DNA of 64,000 bases from Phycisphaerales bacterium (lineage in GTDB: Bacteria > Planctomycetota > Phycisphaerae > Phycisphaerales > SM1A02), in assembly GCA_009691915.1 (NCBI GenBank), contig SIAD01000009.1, positions 1 through 64,000 of the forward strand, in the 5' to 3' direction. Position 1 is the stretch's first letter, and the number at the start of each line of letters is the position of its first letter. This document shows positions 37,401 to 46,082 of the stretch, piece after piece. The position numbers and the translations under genes were made by a program. The notes beneath the pieces are model-generated. The model saw only the letters and a program-made list of their open reading frames with translations. It was not told where the DNA came from and made no database searches.

Positions 37401-37967
37401 CGCGACCGCTGCAGCGAAGTCAGCGATGGGATGACCATCTTGGTCACGATTGAGGATCTTGCTGATCGTGCCACGCGACTCCTTCAGCGATCCCGCAAGG
37501 TGCGCGAGTTGGGGATCGATGAGTGCCGTCGCGCTCCAGGCGTCCTCGATGGCCAGATCGACGCTGCGCTTTGGCGCCGGATCGAGCGACCATCCCTCGA
37601 GCGAGTACTCCCCCGCCTCGGTCGCGTGCTCTGAAAGCATTCGCTGACAGAACCCGTGGATCGTCGTGATACACGCGGCGTCGAAGTCGAGGAGTGCGTG
37701 TTCGAGTTTTCCTCGCGCCTCGGGCGCGATCCCGCCGCCGTCATCATCGAGCCTCCGTTGGATCGCCCCCCGCGAACGCTCGGCAAGCTCCTCGGCTGCG
37801 GTCCGTGTGAAGGTGATCAGGAGCACTCGGTCGATCGCCATTCCCGCGAGCACACGCCGAACGACGATCTGCTCGACCGACCAAGTCTTGCCCGTTCCTG
37901 CGCTCGCCTCAATCGCGGTAGTACCCGCCAGAGCCGCATCGCGGTCAAGGTCGAAGGGTTCCGTCAT
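34455..37967 (-). CDS. recB: RecB: exodeoxyribonuclease V beta subunit
   Basis: The product is 1170 residues from ATG 37967 in an ATGA overlap with recC. RecB supplies the 3'-5' helicase and the only nuclease site of RecBCD. Walker A is ASAGTGKTW (residues 21-29); VVDEVQDTD, VGDPKQSIYGFRG and LHSSKGLTYGITWLP are UvrD-type helicase motifs. The C-terminal RecB nuclease domain shows GTLDLVCM followed by FIADYKTN, the Asp and Asp-Tyr-Lys metal-binding motif, so the nuclease looks active. Confidence 0.95.
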   Translation of the reverse strand: MTEPFDLDRDAALAGTTAIEASAGTGKTWSVEQIVVRRVLAGMAIDRVLLITFTRTAAEELAERSRGAIQRRLDDDGGGIAPEARGKLEHALLDFDAACITTIHGFCQRMLSEHATEAGEYSLEGWSLDPAPKRSVDLAIEDAWSATALIDPQLAHLAGSLKESRGTISKILNRDQDGHPIADFAAAVALWRHAADAMVADRNLVSAILALAEGLLAESRRILEACADALARVDGADPSRRESALVSATKELARGPGVAGGILVDPDSAARASKKDQTASSQALMATPDWRARSKRISEVVDLWDRAQIVALETIGAAARSRLLDRRARLRLFHYDDIIIRMHKAVHTRPDFATAVSDRFDLVVVDEVQDTDRRQTAIIKRLFIEPRKASDQTAAYLVGDPKQSIYGFRGVEFEGYIALRALARKQIRALKVSYRSDPKLVDGVTHLFAVTAPFFHAEIGMDPVRSAFNETRMRGPEDEDESGVRILCAPTAPTWDTLFSLVAWAIQEQLQRGIRVTDGISGANDSLRPLRPEDLAVLCRDNRQVRQMLTALRELNVPAVALGRGSVFESDAAQEIVRLVAALAAPNRRDRALAACAGSLIGMSAREARTEPEAWTQKIRDGAVVADKHGVANAVRTVVGDRLADLVVEPDGERDEADLVHLLELIDAAEASGICGAQAISLWLAGQIDGVVEESDDQRSRLVGGADAVKIQTLHSSKGLTYGITWLPSFMKPRKNREDDPTARLQQCAEERRLLYVGLTRSRWQSNLVWAPDKAAGISPLATLLHARSESDHDCAAIAASAALKDPVAARAQLDALAGSSRGTISVVALPTASAGQFAAEVATVLHPARAAPIVPPPIDHVSFTSLCSRSAHEVPDIAGLDRDESAARRVVAYESDAASPCDRELRKLGVTGTRLGTAIHETLEEISAFAAIAPGADRKPLVEALESRLCSRATGSPRPDLTPLAEALAEALSISPESLDWPTTVQCASMTRGVFRELKLATSWRASAADVADAFEREDAPWSGALALEVRKLGGAGLRGMFVGTLDLVCMRDDRWFIADYKTNDLGTEPEQYSQIRSVGGLSALDQAMIASRYPLQAALYAVAVRQWIASRRGMEASGTSPIGGISYLFLRGMDPLRPGQGIWTWNPSLALLDALGECVSNLGDEEAQ

Positions 37968-40900
37968 GGAGACTCTCCCCATCGCGTCGCCGCCATCCGA
38001 CTGTCGATCCACTCAAGAAAGTGCACGAGCGCGCGAGGTGTCTCCGACGAACTTGTGCCAAGTCCGAACGAGAAGAAATCTGCGCCTCGAAACGCGAGTT
38101 GGATGTTGGCATCGGACTCAACATCATCATCGAACACCTTGCGCACTCTGGCGAGCCGCGCGTCGACCGGATCGGTTGACTTCACGCGCCATGGCTTTAG
38201 AAGCTTGCCGTGGAATGGAAGGAGCGTCGTTCGGGCAGTTGCGGCCAGCGCGCGTAACTCAGCCAACACGGTCTGCGCCTGAGTTGGGTCGATCGGATCC
38301 ATCCAGCTCGCCTTCGCGGCCGACGATGTGTCATAGACCACAACCAGCGCGCGGCCTTCGGCCGGGCTCGCCGAGTGTTCTAGAAAGTGGAGCCACGGTT
38401 CAAGGTCGAGATCGGGGCGCTTCTTCCTCCGCAGCAGAGTGAGCGCCGGCGTCTCTCCGTTCTCCCTTGTCTTCTGCTCAATCGCCGCCAAGACGGCCTC
38501 GGCCACCACCAACTCGCTGTCCCACTCGCTAACTCCCCCGAGCCCGTGGGGAAGCATCCCCTCGCGCACGACGCGCTCTCGCACCGCGACCGCAGGTTCT
38601 CGCCGCACCACGGCGTCAAGCGCCTGTGCGCGCACTTTCCAGGAGTCCAGCGCCTCGGGATCAATCACTTCGCAGGTCGGTGCGAGCAACCCCTCTGACT
38701 TGGTGGCCACGATGCCACAGCCACTGAGGTACTCGCGCGCGGGGTTCTTGAGAATCGTCGCCAGCCGCGAAACTGGCACATCGAGGTCGCTCGCGGGAGT
38801 CGATGAACCCGTATCTCCCGACGCGAACACTCGTGGCATGCGCCTGGAACCATCCACGATCGCCGCCGCGCGCGCCTGCGCCGCCGAATCGAAGCCGACT
38901 AGGTGATTGTCGATCCATGCCTCAGGCGAGTCCGACAGGATTGCGTGGCTGTGCACGATCGCGCTGAGCGCATCCTTCACGGAGCATCCCATCTCCCGCG
39001 ATGCCGCCGCGATGATCTCCGCCACGATGGCCGACTGCGCTATTGGTTCACCGGTGCAGGCGTCCCGGTCGTTGACAATGAACGCCAATCGATCGCGCGC
39101 CGCATGAATCGTCTCGAGCACCAGCAACTGATCCTCGCTGCGCTGGTTGCGGTCGCACTGCCTCGGCGTGTACGCCGCCAGATCCAGTGCCTCCCTCATA
39201 CCGTTTCGCGGGAACACCCCGTGCTCAATGCCAACAACGATCATCACCCGGAATGGAACGCTGCGGCACGGTGCCATGCGCGCCAGCATCACTCCGCCTG
39301 ATGCATAGGCACCGCCCTCGATCAGCAACCCGAGCTCCCTTGAGAACTCTGTTTGCGCGACCACCCATGCAACGGGAGGAAGACACGCAGCGGCCGCGTC
39401 CTCAGCGATAGCCGCGAGTCTCTGCTCGACGGCCGCCCGCGCATTACCAAACTGGTCGTTGTCGATCGATGGAAGGATCTGGTCGGCGAGGCGGCCCACT
39501 GCATCTACCCACCCAGCGAATGGCTCTTCCGGACCCTGCGTACACCGCACGAACTCACCGAGAGCGTCGATCACCCTCGCGATCGCCAGCAGTGACTCGC
39601 GCTTGTGGGAAGTCGATGGAGACGCTGCGAGCACCAGCCCGATGGCTGTCTCGCGTGCGGGCGACTCCCCTACGGCGATCCCCAGCGTCAGTCGATCAAT
39701 CGCCCATGCAATCGTGTGAATCGCATCGTCTGATCCCGACACGCCCAGCCAGCGCACACGGTTCTCGGCATCGAGGAAGCGACGCGCGCCAGCACCGTCA
39801 AGCGCGTCTAGGACCCGGGAGGCATCACCAGCATCGACCTCGAGAGCGCGAAGGACGGCCGGGTGCTCGATGATCGACCGAACCGCCGCAAAGGGTTGAT
39901 CTTCCATCGCCAACTGCATCGCCATCAACAAGACCGCCGCCACCGAGTCGTGATCTCCCGCTGACGAATCCGCGACTCGAAGAATCACTCTCGGAGTTCG
40001 CTTGCGGAACACGGCACGCATCGTGGGGGCATGCGCCCCGACATCCGGCGTGAGGATCACGACATCCTCCTGTCTGAGCCCAGGGATTTCGACAAACGCA
40101 CGGAGCACTTGATCGTGCGCGACCTCCGCACAGCGAGTGAGGGTGGTGACCCCGTGGATCGTGAACGAGCCGTCAGCCTTGGAGTGTGTGAAATCTCCAC
40201 TGCATGGCTCATGTTGTTCCATCGCGCGCTGCACAGAACCCAGGAGTGTCGGTGCGCGCTCCGATGCGCCCATTTCGTCGATGCCGCCGCTGACATCCAC
40301 GATCTCAGCGTTTTCGAAGCTCTCGACTACCTGCGCTGCCTCAACGGCCAGGCGCCCGAGATTCGCGACGAGTGGGTTGGGTTCGTGGCGGTAGTCGCGC
40401 GCGCGCAACTCGTCACTGCTCGTGCCCTCGCGCGCAGCCAGCCGTGCGACCTCTCGCTGCGACACTCCGCGTTCCTGCAACTCCAGAGTCGGAACGAGCA
40501 TGTGCACGGTGATGCTCCGGAATCTCCCCAGCGCGGCAAGCAGCCGCATCGCCAACGGCGGAACTGCCGAGACTCCGAACAGGCTCACGAACCCTATGTT
40601 TTCTAGTGTGCCCGGGAAGTCGCCTGATTCCAGCCGCTGAACGAGCCGCCTCAGATCGCGCCATTGCGCGTGACCATCCCAGTGCCCTGGAACGACCTCC
40701 CGCCAAACCGCCCGCTGCCACTGCTCGACCTTGCGTGCGGACTCTGGGAGTTCACCATCGCGCGCCTTCCACGGTTCGTCGCGCGCTTCCCATGCCTCGA
40801 TGAGATCGGGGCGATCCATCTCGTAGCGATCGAAGCACTCCGCCAGCGTGCGGCTGCGCACCAGCAGGCTCTCTACGCTCAGAGCGCCGTGCTCGGTCGT

Positions 40901-41296
40901 ACACATGTCGAGAAACGGCGCGATCCGAGTGCGCATCGCCGTCGGCCCCGACTCAGCACGCAGAACAAACCCCGCGATCCTGTAAGCCAATTCGCGCGGC
41001 CCTCCACGACCATGCGCGGGCGCTTCTGCTATGGCAGCGCGCGCGGCGAGCGAGAGCATGAAATCCCGCAGGAGTGGTGACTCGACCCCGCCCCACGCCC
41101 CCACGGTGCGCACCATCTCCTGGCGGATCCAGCTCCCCATCCCTCTTCCCTCCACGACGACAAAGCACTCATCAAGAATGTCGGTCGACCGCAGCACTTC
41201 GCGCGCGAGATCCTCGGCAAGCTTGTCAGCACGGGTCGCGCGGACGACTCGAACGGCGCGTGCTGTCTGCTGTCTCGTCTCACTGTCGATCGGCAT
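37964..41296 (-). CDS. recC: RecC: exodeoxyribonuclease V gamma subunit
   Basis: The product is 1110 residues from ATG 41296 (MPIDSETR); ATG 41368 is an alternative. RecC holds the RecBCD complex together and, in E. coli, reads the Chi sequence through an inactive helicase/nuclease fold. Matching segments include FVVVEGRGMGSWI, QRAVWREV, SLFGVSAVPPLAMRLL, EIPGLRQEDVVILTPD, VGIEHGVFPRNG and QCDRNQRSEDQLLVLETI. It is the first gene of the recCBD set and diverges from the DUF3095 gene. Whether it recognises a Chi-like site, and which, cannot be told. Confidence 0.93.
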   Translation of the reverse strand: MPIDSETRQQTARAVRVVRATRADKLAEDLAREVLRSTDILDECFVVVEGRGMGSWIRQEMVRTVGAWGGVESPLLRDFMLSLAARAAIAEAPAHGRGGPRELAYRIAGFVLRAESGPTAMRTRIAPFLDMCTTEHGALSVESLLVRSRTLAECFDRYEMDRPDLIEAWEARDEPWKARDGELPESARKVEQWQRAVWREVVPGHWDGHAQWRDLRRLVQRLESGDFPGTLENIGFVSLFGVSAVPPLAMRLLAALGRFRSITVHMLVPTLELQERGVSQREVARLAAREGTSSDELRARDYRHEPNPLVANLGRLAVEAAQVVESFENAEIVDVSGGIDEMGASERAPTLLGSVQRAMEQHEPCSGDFTHSKADGSFTIHGVTTLTRCAEVAHDQVLRAFVEIPGLRQEDVVILTPDVGAHAPTMRAVFRKRTPRVILRVADSSAGDHDSVAAVLLMAMQLAMEDQPFAAVRSIIEHPAVLRALEVDAGDASRVLDALDGAGARRFLDAENRVRWLGVSGSDDAIHTIAWAIDRLTLGIAVGESPARETAIGLVLAASPSTSHKRESLLAIARVIDALGEFVRCTQGPEEPFAGWVDAVGRLADQILPSIDNDQFGNARAAVEQRLAAIAEDAAAACLPPVAWVVAQTEFSRELGLLIEGGAYASGGVMLARMAPCRSVPFRVMIVVGIEHGVFPRNGMREALDLAAYTPRQCDRNQRSEDQLLVLETIHAARDRLAFIVNDRDACTGEPIAQSAIVAEIIAAASREMGCSVKDALSAIVHSHAILSDSPEAWIDNHLVGFDSAAQARAAAIVDGSRRMPRVFASGDTGSSTPASDLDVPVSRLATILKNPAREYLSGCGIVATKSEGLLAPTCEVIDPEALDSWKVRAQALDAVVRREPAVAVRERVVREGMLPHGLGGVSEWDSELVVAEAVLAAIEQKTRENGETPALTLLRRKKRPDLDLEPWLHFLEHSASPAEGRALVVVYDTSSAAKASWMDPIDPTQAQTVLAELRALAATARTTLLPFHGKLLKPWRVKSTDPVDARLARVRKVFDDDVESDANIQLAFRGADFFSFGLGTSSSETPRALVHFLEWIDSRMAATRWGESP

Positions 41297-41380
41297 GTTG
41301 GGACCACTCGATGCGCTTCGCGAGCCCAACGGAGAGCGCGCCTCGCTCTGAGGCGAAGTTCGGCTCATCCTATCGGAGCG

Positions 41381-41408
41381 TTGGACGCGCCCGGTGCCGC
41401 GGTAGCCT
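41381..41408 (+). promoter_or_regulatory. Predicted promoter of the DUF3095 gene
   Basis: TTGGAC at 41381-41386 and TAGCCT at 41403-41408 have a 16-base spacer. A start near 41416 would leave a short leader before ATG 41434. Confidence 0.35.
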
Positions 41409-41433
41409 CGGCGCGAGTAATGCGGTGGAATCC

Positions 41434-42633
41434 ATGAGTGATCTCGCGTGGTACCGGGCAATCGCTCCCTTCAGTTCCTTTTCCGCGCTCACCGCCCACG
41501 GACATTTCCACCGCGTCCCCAATGACTGGACCGTAGTTGCGACCGACATCGCTGGTTCGACCGACGCCATCGAACGCGGGCACTACAAGGATGTCAACAC
41601 GCTGGGCGCGGCGTCAATCGTCGCGGTGCGCAACGCTCTGTCGGGAGCGGAGTTTCCATTCTCGTTCGGCGGTGATGGCGCCACGATCGCGATCCCATCC
41701 GCGCTGGCGCCGCGGGCCCTGACCGCGCTAGACCGACTCGGTCATCTTGCGCGCGCTAACTTCTCGTTGGCGCTGCGCGTCGGCTCGGTCACGACCGCCG
41801 AACTCGCATCACTCGGCTGCGATCTCGAGGTCGGCAAGTTCACGATCAACGGACAGCGCTCTCTCGCGGTGTTTCGGGGCGGGGCGCTCGCCAAGGCCGA
41901 GGAGATTCTGAAGTCCAGACGGTTCGCCGAACCTGCCGATCCGCACGATGCCGCGACCGACGATCCCAGTGCGCTAAATGGCCTCAGCTGCCGATGGCAG
42001 GCAGTACCGTCAACACGGGGGCGAATGGTGACCCTGATGGTGACCGCCACTGGCCGTCCCGATGATGCGATGCCCACCTACGCGCGCATTATCTCGCGCC
42101 TTGAAGCGATCATCGGCGGGGATCTCTTCAATGCCACGCCGATTCATCACGAGAACATGACCTATCGCCCGCTTCTAGAGATGCTCCGAGACGAGTGGCG
42201 GTACTCGCGGAAACGGCTGAGCCTCTCGTTCGTTCGGCGGATGCTGGAGATCGTCGCGGCGTGGCTGGTGTTCCGCTGTCACATCCCCCCGCTGTTCTTT
42301 GACCATCGCCACTATGCGCGCGCACTCTGCGCGCACTCCGACTTCCGCAAGTTCGATGACATGCTGCGGCTTGTCCTTGATGTCACGCTCGCCCAACGGG
42401 ACGCAATCAGGTCGATGCTCGAAGAGCTACATGCCGCCGGAGAGATCCGCTTCGGGCTTCATGAATCCGACAACGCGCTCATGACTTGCTATGTGGACAC
42501 CCTCGAAGACGGTGGTCACATCCACTTCGTCGATGGCGGTGATGGCGGCTACGCGCTCGCCGCGCGCTCGATGAAGTCGCAGGCCGCGCCCCCTAGTAGG
42601 CGACCCGGTCAGCCTTCTCTCGCCACTTCCTGA
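41434..42633 (+). CDS. DUF3095 family protein (nucleotide cyclase-like)
   Basis: The product is 399 residues from ATG 41434. The family is DUF3095: NDWTVVATDIAGSTDAIERGHYKDVN resembles the start of class III nucleotide cyclase domains (the D-x-x-x-ST metal-binding strand), and FSFGGDGATI resembles their second Asp motif. The C-terminal half includes HHENMTYRPLL and FFDHRHYARALCAHSDFRKFDD, which are family-specific. No product has been shown for DUF3095, so cyclase activity is only suggested. It overlaps guanine deaminase tail to tail by 41 bases. Confidence 0.8.
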   Translation: MSDLAWYRAIAPFSSFSALTAHGHFHRVPNDWTVVATDIAGSTDAIERGHYKDVNTLGAASIVAVRNALSGAEFPFSFGGDGATIAIPSALAPRALTALDRLGHLARANFSLALRVGSVTTAELASLGCDLEVGKFTINGQRSLAVFRGGALAKAEEILKSRRFAEPADPHDAATDDPSALNGLSCRWQAVPSTRGRMVTLMVTATGRPDDAMPTYARIISRLEAIIGGDLFNATPIHHENMTYRPLLEMLRDEWRYSRKRLSLSFVRRMLEIVAAWLVFRCHIPPLFFDHRHYARALCAHSDFRKFDDMLRLVLDVTLAQRDAIRSMLEELHAAGEIRFGLHESDNALMTCYVDTLEDGGHIHFVDGGDGGYALAARSMKSQAAPPSRRPGQPSLATS

Positions 42634-43078
42634 ACGCCGTGATGGCTTCGTCCCGCAAGAGCTGTGTGGCGGGGATGGCTCGCTCGACCGCGGGCAGCGC
42701 GAGCTCCCGGTAAATGAAGTCATCATCGAAGTCGATCGCGGCCGCGTCGGCTCGTGTGCCGCCGAACACGATCCGATCGATCCGTGCCCAGTAGATCGCT
42801 GAGAGGCACATCGGACAGGGCTCACAACTGGCGTAGATCGTCGCCCCTGCGAGTGTGAACTTCGACGCTGCTCGGCACGCGGCGCGGATGGCCTCGACCT
42901 CTGCGTGGGCGGTCGGATCGTTGCTGCTGGTCACCCGGTTGGATCCCTCGCCGATCACCGCTGCGTCGCGCACGATCACTGCACCAAATGGCCCACCACC
43001 GGCGGCGACATTGGCGACCGAGAGCTCGATGGCCCTCCTCAGAAACGCCGCGTCGAGTTCACTTTGCGACGCGGACAT
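42593..43078 (-). CDS. guaD: Guanine deaminase (cytidine deaminase fold)
   Basis: The product is 161 residues from ATG 43078; GTG/ATG starts further upstream lie deeper inside the preceding gene. It closely resembles the B. subtilis GuaD type: GGGPFGAVIV, TSSNDPTAHAEVEAI with zinc-binding His58 and catalytic Glu60, SCEPCPMC with Cys88 and Cys91, and FDDDFIYRE near the C-terminus. It converts guanine to xanthine and ammonia. That product is the substrate of XdhAB encoded 33 kb away. The start overlaps the stop of the upstream membrane protein gene by 20 bases. Confidence 0.88.
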   Translation of the reverse strand: MSASQSELDAAFLRRAIELSVANVAAGGGPFGAVIVRDAAVIGEGSNRVTSSNDPTAHAEVEAIRAACRAASKFTLAGATIYASCEPCPMCLSAIYWARIDRIVFGGTRADAAAIDFDDDFIYRELALPAVERAIPATQLLRDEAITAFRKWREKADRVAY

Positions 43079-43481
43079 CGGCCCTCTTCGCGACCAGTAC
43101 GACAACGCCGATGACCGTCACCATCGAGAGTGCGGCGAACCACATCGGATGGGGGAACATGATCAGCATCGAGACGACTTCCGCGAGGAACAGACCGCCA
43201 AAGATCCCACAGGCCGTGCGAGGACTGACCTTGGAAATCTTGCACGCGGTCTTGCAGCCGACGAACACTCCCGCGAGCCATCCCACGAGAACCCCGAGGA
43301 TCGCCCCTGGCGGAAGAGCGGCCATGTACGCCTTGACCTGCTCGGCATCGTGGAGATCCAGATCCCTCCCGGGCGGATAGATCATGTGCCCTAGGGTCTC
43401 AATGCACCACACGACAACCGAGGCCGAGGCAATGACGAGCGCGATCACAACGGCAAGAGCGATGCGGAACTTGGCAGCCAT
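43059..43481 (-). CDS. Small membrane protein, unknown family
   Basis: The product is 140 residues with about four membrane helices: residues about 7-25 (ALAVVIALVIASASVVVW), 57-75 (PPGAILGVLVGWLAGVFVG), 88-108 and 113-131. The first helix is followed by IETLGHMIYPPG, and the pattern EQVKAYMAALPPGAILGVLVGW is seen in uncharacterised small membrane proteins. It overlaps guaD on the same strand. I cannot assign a role. A xanthine or guanine transporter is unlikely given the size. Confidence 0.7.
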   Translation of the reverse strand: MAAKFRIALAVVIALVIASASVVVWCIETLGHMIYPPGRDLDLHDAEQVKAYMAALPPGAILGVLVGWLAGVFVGCKTACKISKVSPRTACGIFGGLFLAEVVSMLIMFPHPMWFAALSMVTVIGVVVLVAKRADVRVAK

Positions 43482-43487
43482 GCCATC

Positions 43488-43797
43488 ATGCTAGTGAGGC
43501 GGAAACGCTGCACTCGGGCGCAGGCGCGTCTGCCATTCATGATTGTCGCGCACCTGATGATCGCGGGGGCGTTCACCTGGACCTACGCGCGGAATCGGGC
43601 ACGGGCCATGGCTCGGACAGGGGCTGCGATTCGGAGCGGCGGTCGCGCTGCTCTCGGAGATCCCCACTTACACGATCTACTTCGTCGTCGAACCGATTCC
43701 CGGTGACATTGTCATCAGGCAGATCGTTCTCGAAACAGCGCACTATCTGGTGATGGGCATCGTGGTCGCGTTCCTCTATAGACCGCGCCGCGCCTGA
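43488..43797 (+). pseudogene. Frameshifted remnant of a small membrane protein
   Basis: The first frame gives LPFMIVAHLMIAGAFTWTYAR. Coding then appears to continue in the next frame from about 43590: GPWLGQGLRFGAAVALLSEIP, then IPGDIVIRQIVLETAHYLVMGIVVAFLYRPRRA, ending at TGA 43795-43797. Together they resemble the last three helices of a family of about 145-residue four-helix proteins (the pattern AFTYxYA, GxGxxxGLRYG, IVxAxIY). A one-base frameshift and the loss of the first helix indicate a broken gene; a sequencing error could explain only the shift. Confidence 0.5.
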
Positions 43798-45356
43798 CTC
43801 GACCCGGCGGCAACTCCAAGGTCGCGCATCACGCGCTCGGCGCAGTTGTGACCCGACGCACCGATCACGCTGCCCGCGGGATGGCATCCAGCGCTGCATG
43901 AGTAGAGCCCGGCGACCCCCGTCGAATAGGGCATGCGCCGATCGAACCCGAATGTGTTGTCGACATGATGGATGTGGCCGAAGCGAATCCCAAACTCTGA
44001 CTCGATCTTTGGCGGCGTGAGTATGTGGGTGTCGACGACGAGATCACGAAGGCCCGGACAGAACTGCTCCGCGATGCCGAAAATGTGCTCGACATAACGC
44101 GACTCTTCCGCCGCCCACGAAGTCCCCGTGAGCTCGTACGGAACCCACTGAATGAAGAACGCGCCGTTGTGATTCCCCTCGGGATCGCGCAGCGACGGAT
44201 CGACCCGCGTGTGGATGTACCACTCGATCGTTGGACAGTCCGCGAGCTCTCCGCGCACAACCTTGTCGTACCCCGCCTTGATCTCGGCGATCGGGTGCGC
44301 CCCCTGCGGCAGGAGATGCATCGTGCCGTTGAACTGACCGCGGTCCTCAGGGAGACACTTGAACACGGGGAGACCGCGCAGTGCCATATTGATCTTCATC
44401 GTCGTCCCAGTGCGTTTGAAGCCGTCGATCCGCGTGTTGAGCTCCGCCGGAAGTTCCGCCCGCCCCACCATCTCGCGCAGTCGGAACGGATCGGCGTTGA
44501 CGATGACCGCCCGAGCGTGCAGCTCGCGGCCGTCGGCGAGCGCGACCCCAGTCGCCACACCGCCTGTCGTGATGATCCTCGCGACTCCCGTCCCGGCCTC
44601 GATCTCCGCGCCGTGGCGTTTCGCCGCCTCCGCGAACGCCACTGCAACCGCGCCCATCCCCCCCTTGGCCACCATCCATGTTCCATCCGCTCCTGGAAGG
44701 CGGCACATGTTGTGAACAAGAAAGTTCATCCCGGTTCCTGGCGTTCCGAACGACGCGGATAATCCCGAGAATCCGTCGGTCACCGCGTACATCGCCACAA
44801 GGAGCTCGCTCTGAAAGCCGAAACGAGCGAGGTAGTCCTCCACCGTCCCGGTCACGAGATTGATGAACGGCTCGCGCAGTGCGCCGCGGATGTACCGGTC
44901 TGCCGTCCCCTCGACTCCCATGGGTTCCTCGAGCCAGCTCGGGGCGAGGTCATCGCGGATCTCTCCGATCTCCTTCGAGAGCCGACCGTTCGCCCGCCAG
45001 TCCTCTTCACTGAACATTGCGAGAAACTGATCTCGCATCGCCGCCTGATCGGTCCCCAGAAGAAGCGAGCGACCATCGAGCAGCGGCAGGAAGTAGTGCG
45101 GATTGCGGCGGACGACTTCAATCTCAACCCCCGTCCGCGCCATGATCTCCGGTGGCATGACGCCGAGGAGATAGGACGCCGTAGAAGTCCCCAGCCGCGG
45201 CGCCTTGGGAAACGGGTGCTCGGTCTTGGTCGCGCCGCCGATTCGCGCGCGCTCCTCAATCACCTTCACCGTGAGGCCGCTGCGCGCCAGCATCGCCGCA
45301 GCGACGAGCCCGTTATGCCCCGCGCCTACGATTAGCACATCGCTGCTCGCGGACAT
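43776..45356 (-). CDS. PYROXD2/CrtI-like FAD-dependent oxidoreductase
   Basis: The product is 526 residues from ATG 45356 (a TTG lies one codon earlier). The N-terminal FAD-binding fold is VLIVGAGHNGLVAAAMLARSG with an acidic strand end at VIEERARIGG. The C-terminal GLYSCSAGCHPAGSVIGASGHN is typical of the PYROXD2/phytoene desaturase-like family. These enzymes oxidise or isomerise lipid-like substrates, and many are uncharacterised. No carotenoid genes lie nearby, so phytoene desaturase should not be assumed. It is convergent with the frameshifted membrane gene and divergent from the amidotransferase gene. Confidence 0.85.
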   Translation of the reverse strand: MSASSDVLIVGAGHNGLVAAAMLARSGLTVKVIEERARIGGATKTEHPFPKAPRLGTSTASYLLGVMPPEIMARTGVEIEVVRRNPHYFLPLLDGRSLLLGTDQAAMRDQFLAMFSEEDWRANGRLSKEIGEIRDDLAPSWLEEPMGVEGTADRYIRGALREPFINLVTGTVEDYLARFGFQSELLVAMYAVTDGFSGLSASFGTPGTGMNFLVHNMCRLPGADGTWMVAKGGMGAVAVAFAEAAKRHGAEIEAGTGVARIITTGGVATGVALADGRELHARAVIVNADPFRLREMVGRAELPAELNTRIDGFKRTGTTMKINMALRGLPVFKCLPEDRGQFNGTMHLLPQGAHPIAEIKAGYDKVVRGELADCPTIEWYIHTRVDPSLRDPEGNHNGAFFIQWVPYELTGTSWAAEESRYVEHIFGIAEQFCPGLRDLVVDTHILTPPKIESEFGIRFGHIHHVDNTFGFDRRMPYSTGVAGLYSCSAGCHPAGSVIGASGHNCAERVMRDLGVAAGSSQARRGL

Positions 45357-45395
45357 CAATGCACTCTACATGGGGCGACCTGCAATAATGCCGGC

Positions 45396-46082
45396 ATGAC
45401 CGCAGCAGTCATCGGCTTGACCGCCAATCTCGTAAGGGATGCCAAGGGCCGCCTGCGCCATGAGGTGAAGGACACCTATGTCAACGCAGTCCTTCGTGCC
45501 GGTGGTGTGCCGCTCATCATGCCGGCCATCGCGAGCGAGCGAGCGGCACTGCTAGATCTCGTCGATGGAGTCATTCTGACCGGTGGAGAGGACATCGACA
45601 CGCGTCCGTTCGGCGTGCCGCTCCATCCCGAGGCGAAGGTGATGCTGCCCGAACGACAGGACGCGGAGTTCGCGCTGCTCGATGCGCTCTCCGCGCGCCA
45701 GGATATTCCCGTCCTCGGGATCTGCCTCGGAATGCAGCTCATGGGAGTCCACGGAGGGTGCCCGCTCATCCAGCATCTTCATGACAAGTGGCCCGACGGC
45801 GACCGGCACTCTTTCGACAATCTGCACCATGTGAAGAGCGAGATCGGCTCCGGCCCCGTGGCTAGTTGGCATCATCAGGCTCTTGAGTCGCATGGACCCT
45901 TCGATGCGGTCGGTTACTCAGATGACGGCATCCTCGAAGCCATCCGCGATCCCCGCCGACACTTCTATCTCGGTGTGCAGTGGCATCCGGAGCGCACTGT
46001 CGATGCGACGATGGGCGATGGCGTCATTGTCCTTGTCGTCGAGGCGGCACGCGCCTTGAAGGCCGCCGCGACGAGAGCGTGA
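45396..46082 (+). CDS. Class I glutamine amidotransferase-like hydrolase (peptidase C26, PuuD-like)
   Basis: The product is 228 residues. Gamma-glutamyl hydrolases of this family cut gamma-glutamyl amides such as gamma-glutamyl-GABA. The oxyanion and substrate region is LTGGEDIDTRPFG, the nucleophile is Cys110 in LGICLGMQ, and the His/Glu pair is His197 and Glu199 in GVQWHPE. The substrate is not identified. Its stop shares one base with the eboE start, so it is translated with the ebo genes. That suggests an associated hydrolytic step, though it is not a usual ebo member. Confidence 0.82.
   Translation: MTAAVIGLTANLVRDAKGRLRHEVKDTYVNAVLRAGGVPLIMPAIASERAALLDLVDGVILTGGEDIDTRPFGVPLHPEAKVMLPERQDAEFALLDALSARQDIPVLGICLGMQLMGVHGGCPLIQHLHDKWPDGDRHSFDNLHHVKSEIGSGPVASWHHQALESHGPFDAVGYSDDGILEAIRDPRRHFYLGVQWHPERTVDATMGDGVIVLVVEAARALKAAATRA

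Noticed and set aside
43776-45356. Phytoene desaturase of a carotenoid pathway
   Set aside because: The C-terminal signature fits the wider PYROXD2-type group, and no other carotenoid genes are present.
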